Below are positions 35,354-44,653 of a stretch of 64,000 nucleotides of DNA, in pieces. How positions within the stretch are numbered: position 1 is the first letter of the stretch; each line of letters opens with the position of its first letter. The notes under the pieces are model-generated. The model saw nothing but the letters and a program-made list of their open reading frames with translations. It did not search any database and was not told the origin of the DNA. Position numbers and translations under genes: made by a program. Source of the DNA: Mytilus edulis (Eukaryota > Mollusca > Bivalvia > Mytilida > Mytilidae); contig NC_092354.1 of assembly GCF_963676685.1 (NCBI RefSeq), positions 21,298,193 to 21,362,192 of the forward strand, given 5' to 3'.

Positions 35354-35929
35354 TCATTTCATAGCTTGAATAATTGACCCTCTTATATTTCGAAAATATT
35401 TTGGCATGCCAACATCATAGTTAAAGTGAACACCATCAACATAGTTATTGCGATCCGAATTTTTCACCCCTGTTATTTTCCAGTAACGACAATGTGGTTG
35501 GTCCTTTATTTGAGCTTTCAAAAATCTGTTAGTCTTAATAACTAAATCATTATACACATTTGATGCAATGACTCGTGTCGATTCTCTTGGTAGAAGTTGG
35601 CATATTGTTACTGACTTAATCTCAAATCGAGTTGTCAATGTTTGGGATAATAAAATCAGCCGTAACCCCAATTCCACTACCGTATCTTCAGAGGCTCCTA
35701 ATATATCCAAATCGTTACCACCAATGTGAACAATTACATGTTCGGGACGATTTTTCTCTATGAACGACAAAATAGTTTGCACATGATCTGAATTTGAAAC
35801 TTTTCCGCCGCCGATCCCAAGACATTTTACCTCACAGTTCATCAAGTTGAAATTATGTAATGCAGGTCTATTATAAATAAAAGTTCCCAATCTACGAACG
35901 TGTGAACTACCAACTACGACAATTTTCAT
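35354..35929 (-). CDS. SGNH-fold hydrolase of the retroelement
   Basis: A complete 191-codon frame from an ATG at 35929 to a stop at 35354. The SGNH/GDSL blocks are in place: block I 'VVVGSSHVRRL' with the nucleophile serine at residue 8 or 9; block II glycine in 'CLGIGGGKVSN'; block III 'VIVHIGGNDLD' with the Gly and Asn of the oxyanion hole; block V 'VDGVHFN' with the catalytic Asp and His. Length suits a single-domain SGNH esterase; there is no signal peptide or membrane segment, so it should be cytoplasmic. It is the first ORF after repeat A1 and lies upstream of the Gag-like gene on the same strand. Esterase or lipase-like activity is expected from the family; the substrate is unknown. 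It is intact while gag is broken. Confidence 0.85.
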   Translation of the reverse strand: MKIVVVGSSHVRRLGTFIYNRPALHNFNLMNCEVKCLGIGGGKVSNSDHVQTILSFIEKNRPEHVIVHIGGNDLDILGASEDTVVELGLRLILLSQTLTTRFEIKSVTICQLLPRESTRVIASNVYNDLVIKTNRFLKAQIKDQPHCRYWKITGVKNSDRNNYVDGVHFNYDVGMPKYFRNIRGSIIQAMK

Positions 35930-36289
35930 CGTAACATTATACTGTCTCTCTAATTAAACTATAATTTTATTTTCTGGCGCTTCAGCTGACCAAAATCACT
36001 CACTGGATCTAATACAACATTCTCTTGATACTTTTTCTTGTACTTGTATAGGAACCGTTCCGTGAAAAGTAATACAAGAAAAACCTTTCAATAAAATTAG
36101 ACTACAATGTTCTTTAAACTCTAGAACTCTCAAGCAGGTAGATGCAAATTACGACAAATTACGGACCTATAAATTCCAATACAAGATAACATATTAAAGT
36201 TACCTAATTATCTACAGAATATAATCCTTTTTCTTCTCAAGTCACAATATAATCATATTATTTAAAACACAAATTACGCAGAATGTAAT

Positions 36290-36478
36290 ATAATTTTTAG
36301 TTCCAAAATTTTCCTGCCACTTCTAACTGCAACTGAAGCGCCTTCTGAGATCATATAACATGATCAGGGGAAGGAATAACTTGGTATTTGCGTTTCTACC
36401 AAATAAGAACAAAGAGTTATGCCGCTTTCCATAGTACCGCCTAGTTTGCCAAAAAATCATTTTTAATAAAAATTAGCA
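36290..36478 (-). repeat. Split direct repeat A1
   Basis: 5' end of the element in its own orientation; matches A2 (30413-30604). After the terminal CA the array unit resumes with 'tttacgtaccattgtaaa'. Confidence 0.85.
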
Positions 36479-38539
36479 TTTACGTACCATTGTAAACGAG
36501 GAGTAGTATAAACAAATTTGAATAGAACGTCATATTATAACAAACAACGCGCAATATATTAACAATTGAACGAAATTAAGGAGCGAGTGCGGATGTGTTG
36601 TAACTCACATACGACTTCTTTCATCTATCGTCCAAAATATGCATGTGATATCTGCAACCAACAATCAGTACATCCTGTCATCTAAGTTTTTACATATTGT
36701 ATTGCAACTTATATACCATCACCTGGCATTTATAGTCTTGAACAGGCATGAAATATTTTCCACTGGACGTTAAGTAACCAACAATCAATCAATCAACCCT
36801 GTCATCCTAGTTTTTACAATTGATCATTGTTCTTATCTGGCATTAACCAATAATCAATGATTATCTCCCTTTCATAGTCCTGAGATATTTGCCACTGGAC
36901 GTTAATCAACCAAAAATCAATCATTCAATTATGTCATCGTATTCTTTACATATGACCGTTTTTCTTATCTCGCCGTAAAAGAAATTCAATATATGTCATG
37001 TCCTGTATTCTTTATTATTTTTTTTTATTTCGTGACATTGCATTTGTTCAATAAGGAAATTGACAAAGTCTGGATTATTATTGATGTAATAAAATGGGTA
37101 AACGCTTAAAATATCGACCAATATTATCTTTATCAAAAAAAATATCCGAACGATAAAAAGAAGACATACAAATTAAAAAAAAATGTTGCATTTGAATAAA
37201 CATATGAAGTACATCCAGTTCTTACAACGCTAGCCGTCTATTTTCAAAATCATCTCCCCTTCCAGAAAATCAAATGTTTTCCTCTTACATCTTTGTTCTC
37301 TCCCTTTATTTACCCTTATTCCTATACAATTAGCACTATATAGCCCCAAACATCAATCACAACCATTACGGTATGTACTATTGTACTACAATTGCATAGC
37401 AGACTTATACGTACCATTGTAAACGAGGAGTAGTATAAACAAATTTGAATAGAACGCCATATTATAACAAACAACGTTCGATATATTAACCATTGAACGG
37501 GAATAAGGAGCGAGTGAGGATTTGTTGTAACTCACATACGACTGCTTTCAAATCATCGTCCAAAATATGCATGTGATATCTCCAACCAACAATAAGTACA
37601 TCCTGTCGTCTAAGTTTTTACATATTGTATTGCAACTAATATACCACCACCTGGCATTTATCGACTTGAACAGGCATGAAATATTTTCCCCTGGACGTTA
37701 AGTAACTAACAATCAATCAATCAACCCTGTCATCCTAGTTTTTACAATTGATCATTGTTCTTATCTGGCATTAACCAATAATCAATGATTATCTCCCTTT
37801 CATAGTCCTGAGATATTTGCCACTGGTCGTTAATCAACCAAAAATCAATCATTCATTTATGTCATCGTATTATTTACATATGACAGTTTTTCTTATCTCG
37901 TCGTAAAAGAAATTCAATATATGTTATGTCCTGTATTCTATATTATTTTTTTTATTTCGTGACATTGCATTTGTTCAATAAGGAAATTGGCAAAGTCTGA
38001 ATTATTATTGATGTAATAAAATGGGTAAACGCGTAAAATATCGACCAATATTATCTTTATCAAACATAATATCCGAACGATAAAAAGAAGACATACAAAT
38101 TAAAAAAAAAATGTTGCATTTGAATAAACATATGAAGTACATCCAGTTCTTACAACGCTAGCCGTCTATTTTCAAAATCATCTCCCCTTCCAGAAAATCA
38201 AATGTTTTCCTCTTACACCTTTGTTCTCTCCCTTTATTTACCCTTATTCCTATTCAATTAGCACTATATAGCCTCAAACATCAATCACAACCATTACGGT
38301 ATGAAATATTGTACTACAATTTCATATCAGACTTTTACGTACCATAGTAAACGAGGAGTAGTATAAACAAATTTGAATAGAACGTCATATTATAACAAAC
38401 AACGCGCGATATATTAACCATTGAACGGAATTAAGGAGCGAGTGCGGATTTGTTGTAACTCACATACGACTGCTTTCAAATCATCGTCCAAAATATGCAT
38501 GTGATATCTGCAACCAACAATCAGTACATCCTGTCATCT

Positions 38540-38625
38540 CTGTATCTACAGGTATCTGTATCATACTGGAAATGAACTCAAAATACTGAGTAAAACTTAT
38601 CCAGGAAATGTGTGTGCGCCACTGA
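38540..38625. mobile_element. ~85-bp insert in the last array unit
   Basis: Sister units read 'cctgtcatctaagtttttac'; here about 85 bp with 'tctgtatctacaggtatctg' and 'aatgtgtgtgcgccactgag' intervenes. Class unknown. Confidence 0.5.
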
Positions 38626-38767
38626 GTTTATACATATTGTATTGCAACTAATATACCACCACCTGCCATTTATCGACTTGAACATGCATGAAATATTTTC
38701 CACTGGACGTTAAGTAACCAACAATCAATCAATCAACCCTGTCATCTTAGTTTTTACTAATTGATCA

Positions 38768-39228
38768 CTATCGACTCCTATGAGTCGATATTAAGAATTG
38801 AACGATGGACAGTCAGTGCGTGAATTTTTCTTGCTACCTGATTGGAAGATATTAGGAGACGTGAATAATCAAAGTTTATTGATTGGTTAGGACAATCCAA
38901 ACCTATTAAATGTCCTTCAATCCCGTAGAGTATCGGAGTTGTCCTCTCTATTTTAGCAATTAGATTTTGCCTGGTCATTAATCATGCATATTCATGATAT
39001 TGGTACACAGGTAACTTTTATCTATAAATAGTCGAATCTTCTGGAGTTTCGTAAACAACAACGTTAAACGATATATACTACTTCATAACGTATCACCTCA
39101 CGTGTGTGGTAAAATTTGTTGATTGATGCACGTGGCTATTCTAGTAAATGAATTAATCTACAAAGCGAGAGCACTTTCCATTTTCATCAGCTAAGAGTCG
39201 ACTAGCCCTTTTTGAAAGGCTAATGCTT
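38768..39228. mobile_element. ~460-bp insert in the last array unit
   Basis: Sister units run 'attgatcattgttcttatct'; here 'tgatca' is followed by 460 bp before 'ttgttcttatct' resumes. The insert opens with the palindrome 'cgactcctatgagtcg' and has 'agagtcgactagccctttt' near its right end. No ORF with family support. Confidence 0.55.
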
Positions 39229-39333
39229 GTTGTTCTTATCTGGTATTAACCAATAATCATTGATTCTCTCCATTTCATAGTCCTGATATATTTGCCACTG
39301 GACGTTAATCAATCAAAAATCAATCATTCAATT

Positions 39334-39504
39334 CGCCGTTTCAGAATCTCATGCATTCTGGGTAATATTTTCAAAAGTGAACACCAAAACGTCGCGATTG
39401 GTTAAAAAAAACCCAATGGAAATTCAACCAATGACGTGACGTTAATTTCATTTTGGTGTACTAACAATGAAATTACACATAGTCCTTTAGATTTTGAAAC
39501 GGCC
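39334..39504. mobile_element. 171-bp MITE with 'gccgtttca' ends
   Basis: Starts 'cgccgtttcagaatct' and ends 'agattttgaaacggcc', inverted ends, flanked by 'aatt' on both sides (39330-39333 and 39505-39508). Sister array units have a single 'aatt' at this site. The core contains 'aaccaatgacgtgacgtta'. Confidence 0.8.
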
Positions 39505-39750
39505 AATTATGTCATCGTATTCTTTACATAATATGACCGTTTTTCTTATCTCGCCGTAAAAGAAATTCAATATATGTTATGTCCTGTATTCTTTATTATT
39601 TTTTTTTATTTCGTGACATTGCATTTGTTCAATAAGGAAATTAGAAAAGGCTTCATTATTATTGATGTAATAAAATGGGTAAACGCGTAAAATATCCGAA
39701 CGATAAAAAGAATACATACAATTTAAAAAAAAAACCGTTGCGTTTGAATA

Positions 39751-40166
39751 AACATGAAATACGATAACAGTCTCGCTTCTGACCGCTACTTTCGCTGTCA
39801 TGCAACCCTAGAAATGCGTTTAAATGTCGAATTACTTGTTTTCAGTCGTACAAATACTGTATCTTCCATTGTATCTAGTTATGAAGAACATTACCATGAA
39901 ATTACTTGTATTCGTTTTCGTGTGACCGGCGTGGAGCATGATCGGTTTTTTTTATATATATATTTATTAGATTCTTGTAACGTGAAATCTAAAAAGGAAT
40001 AAAATATAAAAAAAAAAAACATATATCGAATAAAAAAAACATTGATAGGCAAACAACAGTACCCAAATAATCACACAGAAACTCAAGACTAAGTAACAAT
40101 ATGCACAAGAAAATAAGACGTCATCTTTTTGTGAGTACTAGTGCCTCATATTAAGTTTATTTTCAG
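39751..40166. other. Upstream sequence of the plus-strand gene
   Basis: The array ends near 39750. The open frame 39754-40002 has no family support. A 5' non-coding exon of the following gene should lie further left, since its first coding exon begins with an acceptor. Confidence 0.35.
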
Positions 40167-40180
40167 GTGTGGTATAAGAG

Positions 40181-40660
40181 ATGAGTTCACAGGCCGAGAT
40201 GCAGGAAAAAACAATGGGTTCAGCTTCCAACAGTCTAGGTGATACCATCACATCAACAACATCATTTACCAGAACAACGGTTCCGAAAATGAGATCGCAG
40301 CTCTCAGCATCCGGGTTATCGAAAATCGAAAGACATATCCACCAATCAGATATCGTGTTAGAAAATCCATCAAAATATGTGGTTGTGACAAAATGGGTAG
40401 CGACAATAATTTTTGGGGTGCTTTTATTAGTCTGTTTGGTTTCCAGTAAGCTGTCCGCTATTGGAATAGCCGCTAAACTCAGCGAAACCGGAAACTGCTT
40501 CACTAACCAAAATGGCGAAAATTCAAAAGATTGTTCGACAAGCTTCATATTGCTGTTGTTATTATTAGTCATACCAAATGTTCTTACTTGTTTGCGGTTT
40601 ACATGGAATAGTCTTTATAGAAAAGATAGAAAATGGCCGTCAAAACTAAAAATATTTTAT
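40181..40660 (+). CDS. Chitin-synthase-like protein, first coding exon
   Basis: The exon is entered at an acceptor (tttattttcag, exon from 40167) with 14 nt of 5' UTR before the ATG, and leaves at a perfect donor (tat|gtgagt) at 40660, phase 0. The first ~65 residues are Ser/Thr-rich and presumably cytosolic. A membrane helix follows at about 74-94 (WVATIIFGVLLLVCLVSSKL), then a second near 125-140 and 'VLTCLRFTWNSLYRK..KWPSK'. That layout (helix, short loop, helix, Arg-rich segment ending W-P-S) is the N-terminal membrane module of animal chitin synthases, which polymerise UDP-GlcNAc at the plasma membrane. No QRRRW-type catalytic exon is found downstream in the window. The minus-strand ORF over the same bases is a shadow. 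Confidence 0.65.
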
Positions 40661-40700
40661 GTGAGTAAATATAAAGCTATTTTATATAATTATGTATATA

Positions 40701-40860
40701 TAATTCGTCTGAACATCAGCCCAACAATGTTAGATCTGTAAATTTGCTTTATTAAGTTTTTTGTTCTTCCCTCGCCGAGATTCGAACTCATGCTACTGAG
40801 ATATCGTGACACCAAATCGCCTTGCACTGTATCCGACACGCTAGACCACTCGGCCACCTA
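40701..40860 (-). mobile_element. tRNA-derived SINE in an intron
   Basis: On the minus strand the head 'aggtggccgagtggtctagc' carries an A box and 'gagttcgaatctcgg' a B box, with spacing like a class II (Ser/Leu) tRNA. The body 'tctaacattgttgggctgat' and 'gttcagacgaatt' follow. The layout fits molluscan V-SINE-like families such as RUDI, though I cannot confirm the name. It lies just inside the intron after 40660. Confidence 0.65.
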
Positions 40861-41381
40861 GTCTTCACAATAATAAAGCTTTCCGGTGGCCGGGTATACA
40901 TATAGTTAAGACAACTCGATTTTTGCAATTACGTTTAGTTTCATCGGTTTAAATCCCTAAAAAGAGCCCCTGCAGTAGAAAAGCAGTTCTATTCTTACCT
41001 GTTTACAAGGAAATCTTTTATAAAACCAATTCGAACTATAGATTTAATAACAGTATTCAGAGAAAAAAGATCGATATTTTCAGGAAACAATATATGAGAA
41101 ATGAGATTGCTCGGAGCATTGTTTTTTTTGCTTTGAATTTCAGGTAACTAGCCAAAAAAGATGTGGTCTCATCATGTCGTCGCTCTTAAAACTTTAAGCT
41201 TAAACTCTTTTACCAAGTATTTTGGCCTACTTTTGCAAGGAACATAGCATCTGAAAGTAAAGACGAAGAAATTATTAAAAACACATACTTCTTTAATATG
41301 TTGAATCGAATCCCTTGTAATGATATTGGTTGACAAAAAACTCTCATGGTTTGTACCAAATCTGTTTTGTTTTCTTTTCAG

Positions 41382-41964
41382 TGCGTTTGCCTTAGTCTCA
41401 TCGAATCGTTTGGTATGTGTTTGTTTGCGTTTAAAGTCTTGAAAATTAACAAATCTGCAACTGTAGTTCTATTAATGGATGGAGTTTTCATTGGTCATTC
41501 AATCGTGACTGGATTTGTAAATAGCAGAAGTAGAAACGGTCAGTCTCAGCCAATCAAATTTGCTGTTTCCACAATTATGATAGTAGCTGGTTGTGTGTTA
41601 ACTATTTTTGTTATAGCAGACAAAAAACTCATGGAAACGAAGGATTTATGGCATATATTTGTTTCCATACTTTGTTTATCGACCGCGTGGCTTCCATGGG
41701 TACGGAAGAAAATTGTTTCCGTTGATCAGCCAATCACATCCTACCACACAGAAAGAGCATACCAGGCGACAGAAAGTAGAAGCAGTGACGAACAAAGCCA
41801 AGGATCATCAATGTATGGCGGTAGCAGTTTAACAAGTAGCCAACAGACAGATGACGGTATAATCGAATCCAAAGAAAAATATACACACAAATTAATGATT
41901 ATTTCATCCGGAACTAAAACAATTTCAACATTTCTTTTTGGGTATAATCTGTCAAAAATATTTG
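41382..41964 (+). CDS. Chitin-synthase-like protein, second coding exon
   Basis: Starts after a strong acceptor (ttttcttttcag) in phase 0, continuing from 40660. It opens 'CVCLSLIESFGMCLFAFKVL', the E-x-x-x-x-G...F-x-V-L motif of the third helix in animal chitin synthases. Two or three further hydrophobic segments follow ('VVLLMDGVFIGHSIVTGF', 'AVSTIMIVAGCVLTIFVIA', 'WHIFVSILCLSTAWLPWV'). Then comes a polar, Ser/Gln-rich loop ('SRSSDEQSQGSSMYGG') and 'HKLMIISSGTKTISTFLF'. The exon probably ends at G|gtaaat (41964), phase 1, but a donor at 41942 is also possible. Nothing downstream on this strand continues the protein, so the gene is partial, truncated or has its remaining exons beyond the window. 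Confidence 0.65.
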
Positions 41965-42400
41965 GTAAATCTCGTCTTATCTTATCTAATATGTTTTATA
42001 GAAACGATTTTCAATGTACTTAAAATATTTAATATAAGTTTAACAAATTTGCGCCGAACTATATTCCCAAATTATCGCTACTCGAAAAAAAGGTTGGTCG
42101 CGAAAATTATTTTCAAGAAATGTAACACTACTTTGCAGCTAATTCAAATTAAATATCTAGAGGTTCAATGTAACCATTGTCAACATATATTGCTAAGTGT
42201 CCAACCAAACGGCAAGCTTTCAGGAGTCTAGAGTTGACAGGGCCAATCTAATCATTCGCGCAAACACTCGATAAAGAGAATGATTGAAAAATCAGATCAA
42301 TATAAACACAAACATACATACATACAGATGATAGACAGTTAGCAAGTCAAAGCGACAGACAAACAGAGACAGATACAGTGATACATAGAGGTAATATGTA
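41965..42400. other. Unannotated stretch
   Basis: Follows the chitin-synthase-like exon; no further exon recognised on the plus strand. Confidence 0.4.
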
Positions 42401-42404
42401 GATA

Positions 42405-42600
42405 TAAGAAGATATGGTATGTGTACAAATGAAACAACTCTCTAATCCAAGTCACAATTTGTAAAAGTAAAATATTATAGGTCAAAGTAAGGTCTTCAAC
42501 ATTGAGCCTTGTCTCACATCGAACAAATATAAAGGGACCAAAAATGACATGTGTAAAACCATTCAAACTGGAAAACCAACGGTTTAATCTAAATAAAAAG
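42405..42600 (+). repeat. 'agatgtggtat' dispersed repeat, diverged
   Basis: 'gaagatatggtatgtgtaca', 'gaaacaactctctaatccaa', 'ggtcttcaacattgagcctt', 'gggaccaaaaatgacatgtg' and 'aaaccattcaaactgg' in family order. Confidence 0.7.
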
Positions 42601-42661
42601 GAGAAACGAGAAACACTTATGAACAACATCAACAAACGACAACTACTGAACATCAGATTTA

Positions 42662-42972
42662 TTAAGCACAAAAATATGTAACTTTCAGTAGGTCATATCC
42701 TTGATCTTGACACGATTCGCTATGTTTGTTGTAGAACTTAGAATCTATTACACAAAAAGGCTTTCCAGCGCAATAATTGCTCATACTATCTGTTACATTA
42801 TCAGTGGGATTGATACAACTTGGCGATACATCGCAGTTCGGCATGTCCGTCTGTCCTTCATAAAGGTACCAAGTAATGTTTACATTAGTGATCACAACTG
42901 TAGTCGACTCAGGGCAGATTATACTGGTCCCACCTTGTTTTCTAAACGGTTTACAAACCAGCAACCAGTTTA
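42662..42972 (-). CDS. Type II membrane lectin, SUEL/Gal-lectin exon (last)
   Basis: Minus-strand exon opened by an acceptor (cttccattttag) at 42973 in phase 1, ending in a stop at 42662. It encodes about 102 residues with ten cysteines. The pattern ICPESTTVVITNVNITWY...C...CINPTDNVTDSM..YCAGKPFC...C.DQGYDLLKVTYFC matches the SUEL/D-galactoside-L-rhamnose binding lectin domain (opening C-P, central 'C-x-G-K-x-x-C', closing 'L-x-V-x-Y-x-C'). Two N-glycosylation sequons (NIT, NVT) suit a secreted or extracellular domain. The first two bases complete a codon left open by the donor at 50220, giving valine, so I join the two exons. An AATAAA overlaps the stop codon. A separate secreted lectin with an unseen signal exon is the alternative. 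Confidence 0.7.
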
Positions 42973-43753
42973 CTAAAATGGAAGAAAAAAAATTATAAGC
43001 TTAGATTATTTATGCATATGCTTCTCATTATATCGATTGGTTGTTGGTGTTCTGATATGGCGTTCTTCTTTTGCTTTGGAAACAAAGTTTTGTACTAATT
43101 ACAAAAGAACATGGTTTTCAAGGATACTGTTTCCTGCGAACAATGAAGAAGCTCTCGTTAAAAGTCTGTGTCATATAAAAGAAAGGCCAAAAAACCAAAC
43201 CAACATTCAAACTAACAAGTAGAAAACAAACTGAAAACGCTATGCACAAATATGGAAAGGGTATATATATATAAAAAGTAACACACTGTTCACTCTATGG
43301 ACTATATTCATAGACAACGCAAATCAATGGACGATAACCGTCCTATAACTTTTGAAATATTTTGGATATTGATATTTGTATGACCCATATAAAACTTTTA
43401 TTTATACATTGAAACCTGTATTAATCGAACCTCTTCGGGACTTACTAAATATTTTGTTCTGTTCAGTTTAATCAGGTTCACAACGCGTACAATTTGATAT
43501 GATGGTGCTTAAGAACATGTTTGGTGTATTCAGGTTTTAAGTTTATGCCGAATTCGGTTTAGCCAGGTTTCACTGTATTCATCATTACTGCACTTACGTT
43601 TGGTACTCTGTTCATCATTTTCTTTCTTCACTGACTGCTCTGAAAATCAAGACCAACATGAATATAAAACTTTAATTTTGCATATAACCTACTGACTTGG
43701 TCCATGGTCACAGTTATCTTCCTTTGGTTTTCGCAGGTTTCGAAAATAGTTCC

Positions 43754-43759
43754 TATTGT
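43754..43759 (+). repeat. Target-site duplication, left (tattgt)
   Basis: Identical to 48891-48896 immediately outside the inverted termini of the 5.1-kb element. Confidence 0.65.
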
Positions 43760-44095
43760 CACTGGTGGTAAGCGGATGGTCGTAACTAAAAGTTACGACC
43801 ATCTGAATATGGGAGACAACTATAGGGATAAGTTTTTCTTTTCCGATTTTCGTGCAGTAAAAGGTTCATTTGAGTCAAACCGCTTGTGTCATATACCCAT
43901 ATCGTGAGTGCGTTGTTTTTGAAACCAACTTTGACGCATAAAATTATTCCAATTTTCGTAAAATAGTCATTCAAAAATTCGAGCATGATGGTCGTAACTT
44001 TAACTTGTGATGGTCGTAATGTCAACTATAGTATTTTGGATGATGGTCGTAACCGACAAAAGATGGTCGTAACTTTGAAAGATGACCGTAACTCA
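43760..44095 (+). repeat. Left terminal inverted repeat of the 5.1-kb element
   Basis: Copies of 'atggtcgtaac' at about 43777, 43988, 44011, 44043 and 44063, with the reverse palindrome half at 43790. 'tttccgattttcgtgcagta' and 'gagtcaaaccgcttgt' match the right arm. Confidence 0.8.
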
Positions 44096-44653
44096 AATAT
44101 TTAGACGAACTTTTATCAAATTATTTTAAGTACTGTGCACATGCATAACCATGTTAATAAACTCAGTTGTTCTATAAAGTTCACTACAAAAAATATTATT
44201 TCATTTGTTACTCTGATAATGGTATGCAGAAATTAAGTTAAAGAATTATCAAACATACATTTTGATATGTTCCAAACGACCATCATTTAGGAGAAACATT
44301 GAAAACTAATCAACTCGCATTAAGCCAAATAGTATGTTAGGGTTGAGTATTAATATATTTTTTACTGTACGTTAAGGCATAAAATTGTTGAATATTTGCT
44401 TTCAGATTTTTTTTTATTTACGATTTTTTATTACCTGCAATCATGTCGGCAGATGAAATTATTAAACGTACAATTTTGAACAATCTTCTTTAATTTTTAA
44501 TCAGCTATTGCAGTTTTTATAAACCATTGGCTTTCAAATATTCGGCTTTTGCTGAATCATGATTAAATGAAAATCCACAAATGCCTGGTGTGTTTAACGT
44601 GTTGTCTTTATTTTTTATCGATTGCATGACGATCTTGGGGTATATCATCTATA

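Larger units (their letters stand above)
30028..36478 (-). mobile_element. Ngaro/PAT-like retroelement with split direct repeats
   Basis: Read on the minus strand the order is A1 (36478-36290), ORF region, B1 (30830-30609), A2 (30604-30413), B2 (30240-30028). A1 matches A2 over ~190 bp and B1 matches B2 over ~220 bp, seemingly without differences. This A1-ORF-B1-A2-B2 plan is known for Ngaro and PAT-type tyrosine-recombinase retrotransposons (DIRS order). The ends read TG...CA, and the B1/A2 junction is a T run, as are both insertion boundaries, with no target duplication. SGNH hydrolases are known in some Ngaro elements. No reverse transcriptase, RNase H or recombinase was found, so the copy looks non-autonomous. 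A solo short copy (30028-30604) next to a second element is the alternative reading. Confidence 0.75.
28328..39750 (+). repeat. Tandem array of a ~928-bp unit, interrupted
   Basis: Units open near 29104, 36481, 37410 and 38337 with 'tacgtaccattgtaaacgag', and a partial first unit starts at about 28328. The two unbroken spacings are 929 and 927 bp. Inside each unit, 'cactggacgttaagtaacca' and 'cactggacgttaatcaacca' form a diverged internal duplication. Every unit has 'aattcaatatatgtcatgtcc' and 'acatccagttcttacaacgc'. No unit is coding. Inserts: LINE (28474-29032), split-repeat retroelement (30028-36478), two blocks in the last unit (about 38540-38625 and 38768-39228) and a MITE (39334-39504). 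Confidence 0.9.

Noticed and set aside
30028..36478. LTR retrotransposon with 577-bp LTRs
   Set aside because: The right end has only the A block, the left end has B-A-B, there is no target duplication, and no primer-binding site or RT is seen. The split direct repeat plan explains all blocks.
40138..40572. 144-codon minus-strand ORF
   Set aside because: Shadow of the chitin-synthase-like exon on the plus strand, which has splice sites and membrane helices.
40760..40860. Functional tRNA gene on the minus strand
   Set aside because: The tRNA-like head continues into a SINE body and its stems are imperfect; a SINE is the better call.
42658..42663. AATAAA overlapping the lectin stop codon as its polyadenylation signal
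   Set aside because: Too close to the stop to be a convincing 3' UTR; probably chance.
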